Positions 38,766 to 46,910 of a stretch of 64,000 nucleotides of DNA are shown here, one piece after another. The notes below the pieces were generated by a model. It saw only the letters and a list, made by a program, of their open reading frames with translations. It did no database searches and was not told where the DNA came from. Source of the stretch: VAZQ01 sp963739385. GTDB lineage: Bacteria > Pseudomonadota > Alphaproteobacteria > Rhizobiales > Xanthobacteraceae. A program made the position numbers and the translations under genes. Position 1 is the stretch's first letter. Every line of letters begins with the position of its first letter. The DNA is taken from the NCBI GenBank assembly GCA_963739385.1, contig CAVUAI010000067.1, positions 62,001-126,000 of the forward strand, written 5' to 3'.

Positions 38766-38981
38766 AGTGGTCTGCATTGCTTTCGCCCGATCGGAGCGCC
38801 TCCGGCAATAGTGGAACCGGCTTTGCGTCCGGGTATGCTCCGATTTAAGAAGGGGCGCGTTCCGGGGCCGGTGTTCCACTCACCGGAACGCACGCTGGTC
38901 AACGAGGCGAAGGAAGCGGGCGTCCCAAGTTGACGTGTTCGTGTACGGCGCGTCGCGCCCTCGCGACTCCAGGAGATCGTC

Positions 38982-39224
38982 ATGGCCAAGGCGACCGGTG
39001 TTCGACGCAAGCTTGTCGAACTCGACCAGGAGACGTGGAACGCCGTCGACCTGCTGGGGCGCGATTCAATGAAGACGTTCCAGGAGCTTTCCGACGAGGC
39101 CTTCCGCGACCTCCTGCAAAAGCACGGGCGGCCGACCGACTTGAAGGCGGCGCTCAGGCAGAGCGCACGATCGGCTGCCGCAGCACCAGCCGCGCCGGCT
39201 AAACGAAGACGGCGCGGCCGCTAA
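38982..39224 (+). CDS. Small basic protein with ribbon-helix-helix-like core
   Basis: An 80-residue protein: RRKLVELDQETWNAVDLLGRDSMKTFQELSDEAFRDLLQKHG looks like a strand followed by two helices, as in CopG-type DNA-binding proteins, and ends with an Ala-rich, Arg-rich tail (KRRRRGR). AGGAGA precedes the ATG by 5 nt. No partner toxin or target is visible, so the DNA-binding role is only a suggestion. Confidence 0.7.
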   Translation: MAKATGVRRKLVELDQETWNAVDLLGRDSMKTFQELSDEAFRDLLQKHGRPTDLKAALRQSARSAAAAPAAPAKRRRRGR

Positions 39225-39231
39225 AAGCGGA

Positions 39232-39576
39232 TCAGGTCGCCGGCGGGGGCGCGAAGAAGCACCGTCGGCTGCCATCCGGGCGCTTGCAGCGCCAGAATTC
39301 TCCGTCCGGCGAAGGTTGCGCCTCGGTGAAGGGGATGGCTTCGTACATCTGCGGACCGACGCCGGCGACCGGGCCGTGGATCACGACGTAACCCTCCCCG
39401 GTCATCATGATCCGTTCCTTTGGAATTACGAAACAATCGCCGTCGCCGCAGCACCATTCGCCGGCGGCGTTGCGGTGACCGCCGCGCGAAATCCAACTGT
39501 CATGGGCCGAGGTGTCGGGTACGATCAGGACAAAGGTAGCAAGAATGAGCGCAAGCCGTGCAAGGCTGTGGAACAT
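39232..39576 (-). CDS. Small exported protein with WCCG motif
   Basis: A 114-residue secreted protein: signal peptide (LARLALILATFVLIVPDTSA), then HDSWISRGGHRNAAGEWCCGDGDCFVI and EFWRCKRPDGSRRCFFAPP, giving five cysteines typical of a conserved alphaproteobacterial family of unknown function. The start at 39576 gives the clean signal peptide. It converges with the neighbouring gene, 7 bp away. Confidence 0.75.
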   Translation of the reverse strand: MFHSLARLALILATFVLIVPDTSAHDSWISRGGHRNAAGEWCCGDGDCFVIPKERIMMTGEGYVVIHGPVAGVGPQMYEAIPFTEAQPSPDGEFWRCKRPDGSRRCFFAPPPAT

Positions 39577-39941
39577 GACTATCCCTCTGTTCTCCCCGGC
39601 GCGGCTATTGATCAAATCAACGAACTCTCCTTGGTTCCCGAACAAAGTTGTAAGCGTCGAGTTTGCACGCGACTGTCTGGATCAACGCGCCACGGGGACG
39701 AAGCTGCCCCCCGGAAAACGAATCAACCCCTTGATTCCGAACTATAAACATATTTCCGTGGCGGCGCGCACTCATTATATTGCATTGCACCATTGCGTCC
39801 GAAATAAGCCCTCAACGTGCGTTCGGCGCATGGCCGGCGCGCGCCGCCGATGGGGCGGCCTCCGGTCGCGCCGTAGTCATCGCGAACGGCGATGATTGCC
39901 GCCGCACCTGGGGTAAGCTGGTCGCAACGACGGAGGACAGG
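39577..39941. other. Divergent intergenic region with an inverted repeat
   Basis: 365 bp between two divergently transcribed exported-protein genes. It contains GAATCAA (39720-39726) / TTGATTC (39731-39737) with a CCCC loop, a possible operator or hairpin, and an AT-rich patch at 39738-39780 that is the best promoter candidate. No coding potential is evident. Confidence 0.5.
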
Positions 39942-40709
39942 ATGAGAATGATGTTGTTGAGCGCTGCGATCGTGTTGATGGCCGCGGGCGCGCCCCGCGG
40001 TGCCGCTGCGGCGGAGGTCAAGGTTCTGACCGCCGGCGCCTTCAAGCAAGTGCTGCTGGCGCTGGTGCCCGACTTCGAAAAGCAGACCGGTCACAAGGTG
40101 ACTGTGGAAAACGACACGGTGGGGGCGCTGGCGAAACGCATCGAAAGCGGCGAAGGTTTTGACCTCGCCGTGCTGACCCCGGCGGCCGTGAACGATCTCG
40201 CAACGAAAGGCAAGTTCGTCGCCGGCAGCCGCACGAGCCTGGCGCGCGTCGGCGTCGGAGTCGTGGTCAAGGACGGCACGCCCAAGCCGGATATTGGATC
40301 GGTCGACGCATTCAAGCGGGCGCTGCTGTCGGCCAAATCGGTCGCCTATATCGATCCCAAGGCTGGCGGCTCGAGCGGCATCTATGTCGCCGGTCTGCTC
40401 GACAAGCTCGGGATTGCCGGCGAGGTCAATGCCAAGGCCAAGTTGATCCACGGGGGTGCGGTGGCCGAACACATCGCCCGCGGCGAGGCCGAGCTCGGCA
40501 TCCACCAGATCAGCGAGATCCTTCCGGTGAAAGGCATCACGCTGGTAGGTCCGCTGCCCGCCGAGATCCAGAACTACACGGTGTATGCCGCCGGCATCGG
40601 CGCCAATGCGAAGGAGAGCGATGCGGCCAGGGCGCTGCTCAAGACGTTATCCGGCCCGGCCGCGGCCGAGGTGCTCAAGTCACGGGGGATGGAGCCGGCG
40701 GGCTCGTAA
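39942..40709 (+). CDS. ModA-like (SBP_bac_11) extracellular substrate-binding protein
   Basis: A 255-residue periplasmic protein: signal peptide to about residue 23, then VKVLTAGAFKQVLLALVPDFEKQTGHKVTVENDTVGALAKRIESGEGFDLAVLTP, the molybdate-binding ModA-type start, and AYIDPKAGGSSGIYVAGLLDKLGI. The classical molybdate ligands (Ser/Ser/Tyr) are not obvious, and no ModBC genes are nearby; orphans of this type occur next to catabolic genes. GGAGG lies 5 nt before the ATG. Confidence 0.85.
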   Translation: MRMMLLSAAIVLMAAGAPRGAAAAEVKVLTAGAFKQVLLALVPDFEKQTGHKVTVENDTVGALAKRIESGEGFDLAVLTPAAVNDLATKGKFVAGSRTSLARVGVGVVVKDGTPKPDIGSVDAFKRALLSAKSVAYIDPKAGGSSGIYVAGLLDKLGIAGEVNAKAKLIHGGAVAEHIARGEAELGIHQISEILPVKGITLVGPLPAEIQNYTVYAAGIGANAKESDAARALLKTLSGPAAAEVLKSRGMEPAGS

Positions 40710-40733
40710 GGCGCGGGTCGCGGCCAACGCGCC

Positions 40734-41435
40734 ATGGCGGTCAAAGCCCTGTTCTTCGACGTCTTCGGCACGCTGGTCGACTGGCGCAGCGGCGTTGCGC
40801 GCGAGGCTGAACGCATTCTCGGCTCCGCCGGCCACGCACTCGACTGGCCAGCCTTCGCCGACGCCTGGCGCAACGAGTACCAGCCGGCGATGGAAGAGGT
40901 GCGCGCGGGACGCATTGCGTTCTGCAAGCTCGACGCGCTGCACCGGCGCAATCTCGAACGCATCCTGCCGCGATTCGGAGTTTCCGGTCTCGCGGAGGAG
41001 CAGGCAGGCGAGCTCAATCGCGCCTGGCATCGGCTCGACGCCTGGCCTGACGTCAGTCCCGGCCTTCGGCGGCTCAAGCGTCGCTTCCTGCTGGCGCCGG
41101 TCTCGAACGGCAACATCTCATTGATGGTCGACCTCGCGCGTCGCAACGATTTTCCCTGGGATGCGATCCTCGGGGCTGAAACCGCGGGCGACTACAAGCC
41201 CAAGCCCCGCGTCTATCTCGCCGCCTGCGAAGCGCTCGACCTGCCGCCCGCCGATTGCATGATGGTGGCGGCGCACACCAACGACCTGCTCGCGGCGGCA
41301 GCATGCGGGCTGCGCACCGCCCACATCGCGCGGCCGAACGAGCGTGGACCGGGCACCGGCGAGGCTGCCCCCACGGCGCCGGTCGACATCGCGGCGAGCG
41401 GCCTGGACGATCTGGCCGCCAAGCTCGGCGCATGA
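40734..41435 (+). CDS. Haloacid dehalogenase type II (L-2-haloacid dehalogenase-like)
   Basis: A 233-residue HAD-superfamily hydrolase. Motif I is LFFDVFGTLVDWRSG (nucleophile Asp about residue 9); the APVSNGNISLMVDLARRNDFPWDAILGAE and DYKPKPRVYLAAC segments and the MMVAAHTNDLLAA motif IV match type II dehalogenases, which release halide from short-chain 2-haloacids by attack of Asp on C2. It starts 24 bp after the ModA-like gene on the same strand, so they may be co-transcribed. Confidence 0.88.
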   Translation: MAVKALFFDVFGTLVDWRSGVAREAERILGSAGHALDWPAFADAWRNEYQPAMEEVRAGRIAFCKLDALHRRNLERILPRFGVSGLAEEQAGELNRAWHRLDAWPDVSPGLRRLKRRFLLAPVSNGNISLMVDLARRNDFPWDAILGAETAGDYKPKPRVYLAACEALDLPPADCMMVAAHTNDLLAAAACGLRTAHIARPNERGPGTGEAAPTAPVDIAASGLDDLAAKLGA

Positions 41436-41466
41436 GGCCGAAGACCGGGGCCGCGTCAGCTCGATC

Positions 41467-42438
41467 TCAATTCGTCGTGGCAATCCCGGCCTGCTTGATC
41501 ACCTTGCCCCACTTGGCGATCTCGTCCTTCACGCGCTGCGCGAACGCGTCCGGCGTGCTTCCCACCGGATCGGCGCCTTCGCGCGAAATGCGCGCGCGGA
41601 TCTCGGGCTCGTCGAGCATGCGGACGAGCTCGCGATTGATCTTGGCGACGATCTCTTTCGGCGTGCCGGCGGGAGCGAAGGCGCCCTGCCACGAGCTGAT
41701 CTCGTAGCCCGCGAAGCCCTGCTCGGCGATGGTTGGCAGGTCGGGAAGGTAGGGCAGCCGCGCCTCGGTGGTGACGGCGAGCGCCCGCAGGCTCCCGGCC
41801 TTGACGTGCTGCAGCGCTGCCGGCACCAGCGCGAAGTAGATCTTCACATGTCCGCCCAGCAGCGCGTTCATGGCTTCGGCATTGCCCTTGTAGGGCACGT
41901 GGACGAGATCGATGCCGGCGGCGGACTTGAACATTTCGGCGGCAAGATGCGGCGAGGTGCCGGTGCCGGAGGAGGCATAGTCCCATCCGGCCGGCCGCGA
42001 GCGTGCCAGCGCGATGAACTCCTTGAGGTTCGTCGCCGGCAGCGAGGGATGCACCACCAGCATCAGCGGCAGCGTGGCGAGCTCCGTGATCGGCGCAAAG
42101 TCGTTGATCGGATCATAGGGCAGCTTCTGCAAGGCCGCCGTGATCGCGAAGCTGATCGTGTTGACGAGAAGGGTGTAGCCGTCCGGCGCCGCCTTGGCGA
42201 CGACATGGGTGCCGATCGTGCTGCCGCCGCCCGGCCGATTGTTGACGACGACCGGCTGCCCCCAGCGGTCGGAGAAGCGCTGGGCAATGAGGCGCGCGAT
42301 GTTGTCGGTGGTGCCGCCGGCGACGAACGGCACCACCAGCTCGATCTGCTTTTGCGGATAGTCCTGGGCGCCAAGCGGTGACGCCGTGACGAGCACCGTC
42401 GCGAGCGCAGCTTGAACAGCATGCCAGCGCTTGCGCAT
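41467..42438 (-). CDS. Tripartite tricarboxylate transporter substrate-binding protein (Bug family)
   Basis: A 323-residue periplasmic binding protein. After a signal peptide (ATVLVTASPLGA) it shows IELVVPFVAGGTTDNIARLIA, NNRPGGGSTIGTHVVAKAAPDGYTLL and VHVPYKGNAEAMNALLGGHV, the fixed Bug landmarks. These capture dicarboxylates or aromatic acids. TctA/B membrane genes are absent, the usual situation for Bug proteins. GGAGA precedes the ATG. It ends a minus-strand run with the dioxygenase and hydrolase genes (44574 to 41467). Confidence 0.93.
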   Translation of the reverse strand: MRKRWHAVQAALATVLVTASPLGAQDYPQKQIELVVPFVAGGTTDNIARLIAQRFSDRWGQPVVVNNRPGGGSTIGTHVVAKAAPDGYTLLVNTISFAITAALQKLPYDPINDFAPITELATLPLMLVVHPSLPATNLKEFIALARSRPAGWDYASSGTGTSPHLAAEMFKSAAGIDLVHVPYKGNAEAMNALLGGHVKIYFALVPAALQHVKAGSLRALAVTTEARLPYLPDLPTIAEQGFAGYEISSWQGAFAPAGTPKEIVAKINRELVRMLDEPEIRARISREGADPVGSTPDAFAQRVKDEIAKWGKVIKQAGIATTN

Positions 42439-42581
42439 CGTGGTCTCCGCCCGGCCCGGCATTGGGTGACACGCGCGGACGGATGCTAGCACACGGCTGC
42501 CAGCGCGCTAACGGCAATGTCGTCGCTGCGGCGTTGCCGCATCGGGAATGAAAGCGCGGCTATTCTCGTTGCAGGCGCGGC

Positions 42582-43445
42582 TCAATACGGCCGCACCGTG
42601 CCCTTGACCGTGGTGCGCAGCATCAGCCGGCGCTCGCTCGATGAAAAATCGGTGCGCGCGTGTGACGAACAGCGATTGTCCCAGAGCAAAAGATCGCCCA
42701 CGCGCCAGACGTGCTCGTAGACGAAATCCCGCCTCTCGGCATGATCGAACACGGCCTGGAGCAGCGGATCGCTTTCGGCCGGGGGCATATCGACGATGCC
42801 GACCGTCATCAGCCGGTTGACGTAGACCGCCTTGCGGCCGGTTTCCTCGTGGGTGCGAAACACCGGATGAATGCATTCGCCGAAGGCGGCCGTGCCACGG
42901 CTGTCGCCCTTCTGGGTCGAACCGTAGTTGTAATGGTGCATGGCCTGGCGGCCTTCAAGCTTGCCGCGGATGGCCGGATCGAGCGTGTCGTAGGCCGCAT
43001 AGCCGCTGGCGAAAAGCGTGTTGCCGCCGGCGGAGGGGATCTCGACCGCATAGAGCAGCGTCGCCTTGCTCGGCACTTCGGCGTGGATCATGTCGTGGTG
43101 GAACATCATCTCGCCGTCGGGCAGCGCGCCGATCGGCTCGCCGTTCTCGCGGATGTTGGAGATGAGCATGATGCCGGGCAGCAGGCTCGAATAGCCCTTG
43201 GGGAAATATTTCGCAGGCCGATGCAGCTCGCCGAGCGCGCCGAAATAGCCGGTCGCGCGAACGAAGTCTTCCTGCGAGAGGGCCTGGCCCGGAAACACGA
43301 TCACGAGGTGATCGAGCCAGGCCTGGTAGATCGCCCGAATGGTCTCGTCGTCCGGCTTTTCGCGCAGGTCGAGCCCGCGAATCTCGGCCCCGATATGCCG
43401 GGTCAAAGGGATAACGTCGAACCTGGTTGTCGTCGCGACGTCCAT
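42582..43445 (-). CDS. TauD/TfdA-family Fe(II)/2-oxoglutarate dioxygenase
   Basis: A 287-residue oxygenase with the HxD facial-triad pair at about 116-118 (FHHDM), the distal His in SSHARTDF (about residue 264) and the 2-oxoglutarate Arg in RRLMLRTTVKG. TauD and TfdA hydroxylate sulfonates or aryloxyacetates next to the heteroatom, which then departs. The substrate is not determinable, but the neighbouring dienelactone hydrolase and Bug protein suggest an aromatic or halo-organic acid. GGAGGAAG precedes the ATG. Confidence 0.9.
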   Translation of the reverse strand: MDVATTTRFDVIPLTRHIGAEIRGLDLREKPDDETIRAIYQAWLDHLVIVFPGQALSQEDFVRATGYFGALGELHRPAKYFPKGYSSLLPGIMLISNIRENGEPIGALPDGEMMFHHDMIHAEVPSKATLLYAVEIPSAGGNTLFASGYAAYDTLDPAIRGKLEGRQAMHHYNYGSTQKGDSRGTAAFGECIHPVFRTHEETGRKAVYVNRLMTVGIVDMPPAESDPLLQAVFDHAERRDFVYEHVWRVGDLLLWDNRCSSHARTDFSSSERRLMLRTTVKGTVRPY

Positions 43446-43486
43446 GGCACTTCCTCCGCGGCCAGCAGAGTCCTCGAGCCGGCTTG

Positions 43487-43786
43487 TTATTCCGCCGCAA
43501 CGGGCGCGTGCGCGTGGTGGACGGCCTTGCCGTGCTCGATCTCGCCGCTGGCCAGCGCCGCCAGTATCTTCTCGACCAGTGCGCGCGCCGAGGCCGCGCT
43601 CAATTCCACGGCAACCCGCTCGCGCCCGCCTTCGGCCTCGTTGATGAAGTCGATGCCGAGCGCGTGGTCGAGGGGCGCATGGAAGGGATGGTCATAGTAG
43701 ACGTTCGCGGTATCGATGCGCATCCAGCCGTTCGGTCCCTTGGCGCTGCCCAGGAGCTTGGCTTTCTCGACGATGTAAGAGCACAT
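43487..43786 (-). CDS. DUF6295 family protein
   Basis: A 99-residue protein: MCSYIVEKAKLLGSAKGPNGWMRIDTANVYYDHPFHAPLDHALGIDFINE, ending with a helix and an Ala/His-rich tail. This matches the family of short actinobacterial and proteobacterial proteins called DUF6295 (tentative recall). It lies between the hydrolase and dioxygenase genes, so it probably belongs to the same pathway. The Met at 43786 follows GGGAGA. Confidence 0.65.
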   Translation of the reverse strand: MCSYIVEKAKLLGSAKGPNGWMRIDTANVYYDHPFHAPLDHALGIDFINEAEGGRERVAVELSAASARALVEKILAALASGEIEHGKAVHHAHAPVAAE

Positions 43787-43803
43787 GGACGGTCTCCCTT
43801 TTT

Positions 43804-44574
43804 TCACGCCGCGCGCGCCGCGGCCTGCGCGGCGAGATGCTGACGGAAGAACGCGAACACCTTGTTCCAGCCGTCGAGCGCCTGTTCCGCACGATAGGCC
43901 GGACGCGCGGCGTTGAAAAAGGCGTGGCCGGCACCGTCGTAACGGTGGAACTCGTAGCTCTTGCCGAGCTTCTTGAGCAGCGCTTCGGTGCGGTTGACCT
44001 GGTCGCGGTTGGGGTTCTCGTCATCATTGCCGAACAGCCCGAGCAGGGGACAGTTGAGCTTGTCCGTGAGCTCGATGGGCGCGACCGGCCGCTTGGCGTT
44101 GAGCTGCTTGGGGTCGTCGACGATGACATTGCCGCCCCAGCAATCGACCGCGGCATCGATGCCGGGGAGCGAGCAGGCGGCGAGATAGGTGTGCCGTCCG
44201 CCCGAGCAGAACCCGATGACGCCGACCTTGCCGTTGGCATAGGGCTGCGCGCGCAGAAACTCCATGCATGCCGCGACGTCGCCGAGAACCTGCGCATCAG
44301 CGACCCCGCCGGCCGCCCGCACCCGCGCTCCCACGTCGTCCGGGCTGCCGGGGCCTTCACGAAAGTAGAGATGGGGGGAGATGGTCGCAAAGCCGTGATA
44401 GGCGAGCTTGCGGGTCGCCTCTTTGATCCACTCGTCCCAGCCGGGCATATGATGGATCAACACCACCCCGGGCCAGGGGCCGCCCCCGAGCGGGCGGGCG
44501 TAATAGGCTTCACCCCCGTCGCCATTATGGCCGCGAAAGGCGACCGTTTCCGCGATCATTCCTTCATACGTCAT
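43804..44574 (-). CDS. Dienelactone hydrolase family protein
   Basis: A 256-residue alpha/beta hydrolase. The nucleophile is Cys123 in GVIGFCSGGRHTY, with LFGNDDENPN for the Asp and YDGAGHAFFN for the His, the Cys-Asp-His triad of dienelactone hydrolases that open lactones in chloroaromatic degradation. The N-terminal WPGVVLIHHMPGWDEWI strand and turn also fit. The ATG at 44574 follows GAGGAACAGC. It heads the minus-strand unit and starts 17 bp before DUF6295. Confidence 0.9.
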   Translation of the reverse strand: MTYEGMIAETVAFRGHNGDGGEAYYARPLGGGPWPGVVLIHHMPGWDEWIKEATRKLAYHGFATISPHLYFREGPGSPDDVGARVRAAGGVADAQVLGDVAACMEFLRAQPYANGKVGVIGFCSGGRHTYLAACSLPGIDAAVDCWGGNVIVDDPKQLNAKRPVAPIELTDKLNCPLLGLFGNDDENPNRDQVNRTEALLKKLGKSYEFHRYDGAGHAFFNAARPAYRAEQALDGWNKVFAFFRQHLAAQAAARAA

Positions 44575-44726
44575 GCTGTTCCTCACGCCTGTCCTGTCGC
44601 AGCGCCGCTGGCGTGCTCATTATACACGGGGGCTGGTCGCTGCATCGGGCGAAAACACCTGCGCCTGTTCAGGACCGGAGGCGCCAGATCGATGCTCCGC
44701 CGAACGATGCGGGCGCCCGGCCCTGC

Positions 44727-45077
44727 TCATTCCGGGCACTTGTAGAGCACCGCCTTGTAGGTTTGGTCCTGATCGGAAAAGTCGATGGCCTTGTCCTCGC
44801 GCAGCGTGAAATTGACGTCGCCCACCATCTGGCTTCCGCCCGGACCCTTGCACTCGACGTGGACCGCGAAGGTATCGCCTTCGCGTTTCCTGCTCAGGAT
44901 GGTGCAGAGGCCGAACACCGAATCGATGTCGCGCACGGTGATCTTCACCCGCGACACCCCGGCATCAGACCCGTTGCCCTTGCAGACGTGATTTTCCGTA
45001 TACGTGCCGACGAGCGGAAATTCGTCCTCGCCGAGCGCCGGCGCTGCGAGCGCCGCAAACACGGCGCCCGCCAACAT
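44727..45077 (-). CDS. Small exported protein, conserved type, function unknown
   Basis: A 116-residue secreted protein with a short signal peptide (MLAGAVFAALAAPALG) and a beta-rich body (FPLVGTYTENHVCKGNGSDAG; VRDIDSVFGLCTILSRKREGDTFAVHVECKG; QTYKAVLYKCPE). Four cysteines probably form two disulfides. The fold is not recognised. Its start lies about 200 bp from the divergent gene at 45277. Confidence 0.6.
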   Translation of the reverse strand: MLAGAVFAALAAPALGEDEFPLVGTYTENHVCKGNGSDAGVSRVKITVRDIDSVFGLCTILSRKREGDTFAVHVECKGPGGSQMVGDVNFTLREDKAIDFSDQDQTYKAVLYKCPE

Positions 45078-45276
45078 CAGCTGCAGCCCTGATCACTTCC
45101 AGCTTCTCCAACCCGACACAGGGAGGCCCCGGCGCAGTGTAGAGAATGTCGCGCGGGCGGCCAATCAATTCCGCGATCGCCGCGGCACCCGGTCGCGGCG
45201 GTATCAACCGCTCGCGCGGTTGTGGCTTGCACCTTCGATCTGGCGTAAGCATCGACCGGCGTAAACGTGACACGCA

Positions 45277-46368
45277 ATGAACGTGCCCATGCCTGATCTG
45301 GCTTCCATTCCGGTCGTCGACGTGCGTGAGGGCGGCCCCGTTCGCCATGCACTGCGCGGACGCGAGCGCGCGCACGCGCTGGGCACGGAGTGTGTGACGT
45401 GGTTGCCGTGGCCCGCGCGCGTGGCGCTCCCGGCCATGGATGCCGTCACCCGGCGCTGGCTTCGACGTTCGCACTCGCCCTATGTCAGCGACGTGGAAGC
45501 GATTGCCGCGTCGCTGCGCTTTCCCGGCATCTGGTTTCTCAACGGCTCGTACCAATGGGGCTGCACCGCGGCCGCGCGCGACGAGGACGGCGTGCCCTGG
45601 CTCGCGCGCACGCTCGATTGGCCATATCCCGGGCTCGGCCGTCGTCTCGAGGTCGTACGCATGCGCGGGCCCGCGGGCGAGTTCATGAGCGTGACGTGGC
45701 CCGGCTATGTGGGAACGCTGACCGCGTCGGCGCCGGGACGTTTTGCGGCCGCCATCAACCAGGCGCCGCTCTGGCGCCGCACGCGCGTGCCGTGGCTGCG
45801 GCCTCTCGACCTCGCGGCGAACGCCTTGCGGACATGGCCGATCCGCCATTGCCCTCCGGACCACCTGTTGCGCGAGGTGTTCGAGACCTGCCGGGGCTTC
45901 GGCGAGGCCAGACGCCGGCTCGAGACAGTGCCGATTGCGCGCCCGGTGATCTTCACGCTGATCGGATGCGAGCGTGGCGAGCGCTGCGTGATCGAGCGGA
46001 CCGAGGAGACCTTTTCCAGCCGCAGCGAAGAGACGTCGGCCGCCAACGACTGGCTGTTGAGCGCGGCGCCGTGGGAGGCGCGGGTCGACCCCAGGGTGTT
46101 GCTGAGTTGGTCGTCCGAAGAGGCCACGTCGCGCAGTCGCGCACGATGGCAGGCATTGTCATCCTGGCCGCAATCGTTCGCCCGCGGCAACTTTGCGTGG
46201 GTGACCCCGCCGGTGCTCAATCCGTTCACCCGCGTGGCCGTAGAGATGTGCGCGGCAACCGGGACGGTGCGGGTGGTCGGCTACGAGTGCGATGCGGGCG
46301 AGCCGCTGGCGCGGCCGGCGACGCAGATGCGCGAATTGAAAACTACCGCCGCAAGTCCTGCGGCGTAA
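45277..46368 (+). CDS. Putative Ntn-hydrolase (linear amide C-N hydrolase / C45-like)
   Basis: A 363-residue protein whose core WGCTAAARDEDGVPWLARTLDWPYPGLG (94-121) fits Cys-Ntn hydrolases: Cys96 follows an internal strand, then D-x-x-G-x-P-x-xAR-x-x-DW as in choloylglycine hydrolases and acyl-coenzyme A:6-aminopenicillanic acid transferases. Later GTLTASAPGRFAAAINQAP and ERTEETFSSRSE also fit. In these enzymes Cys is the N-terminal nucleophile after autoprocessing; here a long N-terminal part remains, so processing is unproven. Substrates would be amides. Two ATGs (45277, 45289) are possible. Confidence 0.6.
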   Translation: MNVPMPDLASIPVVDVREGGPVRHALRGRERAHALGTECVTWLPWPARVALPAMDAVTRRWLRRSHSPYVSDVEAIAASLRFPGIWFLNGSYQWGCTAAARDEDGVPWLARTLDWPYPGLGRRLEVVRMRGPAGEFMSVTWPGYVGTLTASAPGRFAAAINQAPLWRRTRVPWLRPLDLAANALRTWPIRHCPPDHLLREVFETCRGFGEARRRLETVPIARPVIFTLIGCERGERCVIERTEETFSSRSEETSAANDWLLSAAPWEARVDPRVLLSWSSEEATSRSRARWQALSSWPQSFARGNFAWVTPPVLNPFTRVAVEMCAATGTVRVVGYECDAGEPLARPATQMRELKTTAASPAA

Positions 46369-46538
46369 GCTGGCGGCTTTCGCGCCGGCGCGCGCGGGGG
46401 CGACGACGAGAATATTTTCGACACGTTTCCCGCTTTTGATACATTCGGTTTCGCGGTATTCGCTGGCGCAGGATCCGATGCCAAATCTGCCCCCGGACGT
46501 GACCCGGGATGCGCTCGCGCGAACGGCTGGGGAGGGAC

Positions 46539-46910
46539 ATGCGCAAGCTCGTCTTGCGTCTTGCGAGCATCGCCGTGCTGACTGCGGGGGCGGTCCTGGC
46601 GGATGCCCGTGTCGAAGTCGAAGCAATGCCGGTTGCGGCGTCTCGTGCGCTTCACGCCGAGCGGCTCGGTGCCGTGCATCGGGTGCAATTCTTTCATCTG
46701 GGACAGCCCTACTGCTGGTACCGCTACGGATGGGCGGGCGCCGGCTGGTATTGGTGCGGCTATGGCACTCAGGTCGGCGTGGGCTGGGGCGGGGCCTACG
46801 GGTGGAATGGTTGGGTGGTGCCGCGCAGCCAGCGCGCCGCCGGCGCAGCGCGCGGATCTCGTTACAGGTCGCCTAAGATCCTCCCGGGGGCCGCCGGTCC
46901 TCGCCAGTGA
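46539..46910 (+). CDS. Small exported Trp/Gly/Tyr-rich protein
   Basis: A 123-residue secreted protein: signal peptide (MRKLVLRLASIAVLTAGAVLA) then an aromatic-Gly region (YCWYRYGWAGAGWYWCGYG and GWGGAYGWNGWVV) with two cysteines, and a basic end. GGAGGG precedes the ATG at 46539. It resembles in design the exported proteins at 29674 and 37683. Its last 38 bases overlap the end of the convergent DUF2189 gene. Confidence 0.6.
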   Translation: MRKLVLRLASIAVLTAGAVLADARVEVEAMPVAASRALHAERLGAVHRVQFFHLGQPYCWYRYGWAGAGWYWCGYGTQVGVGWGGAYGWNGWVVPRSQRAAGAARGSRYRSPKILPGAAGPRQ

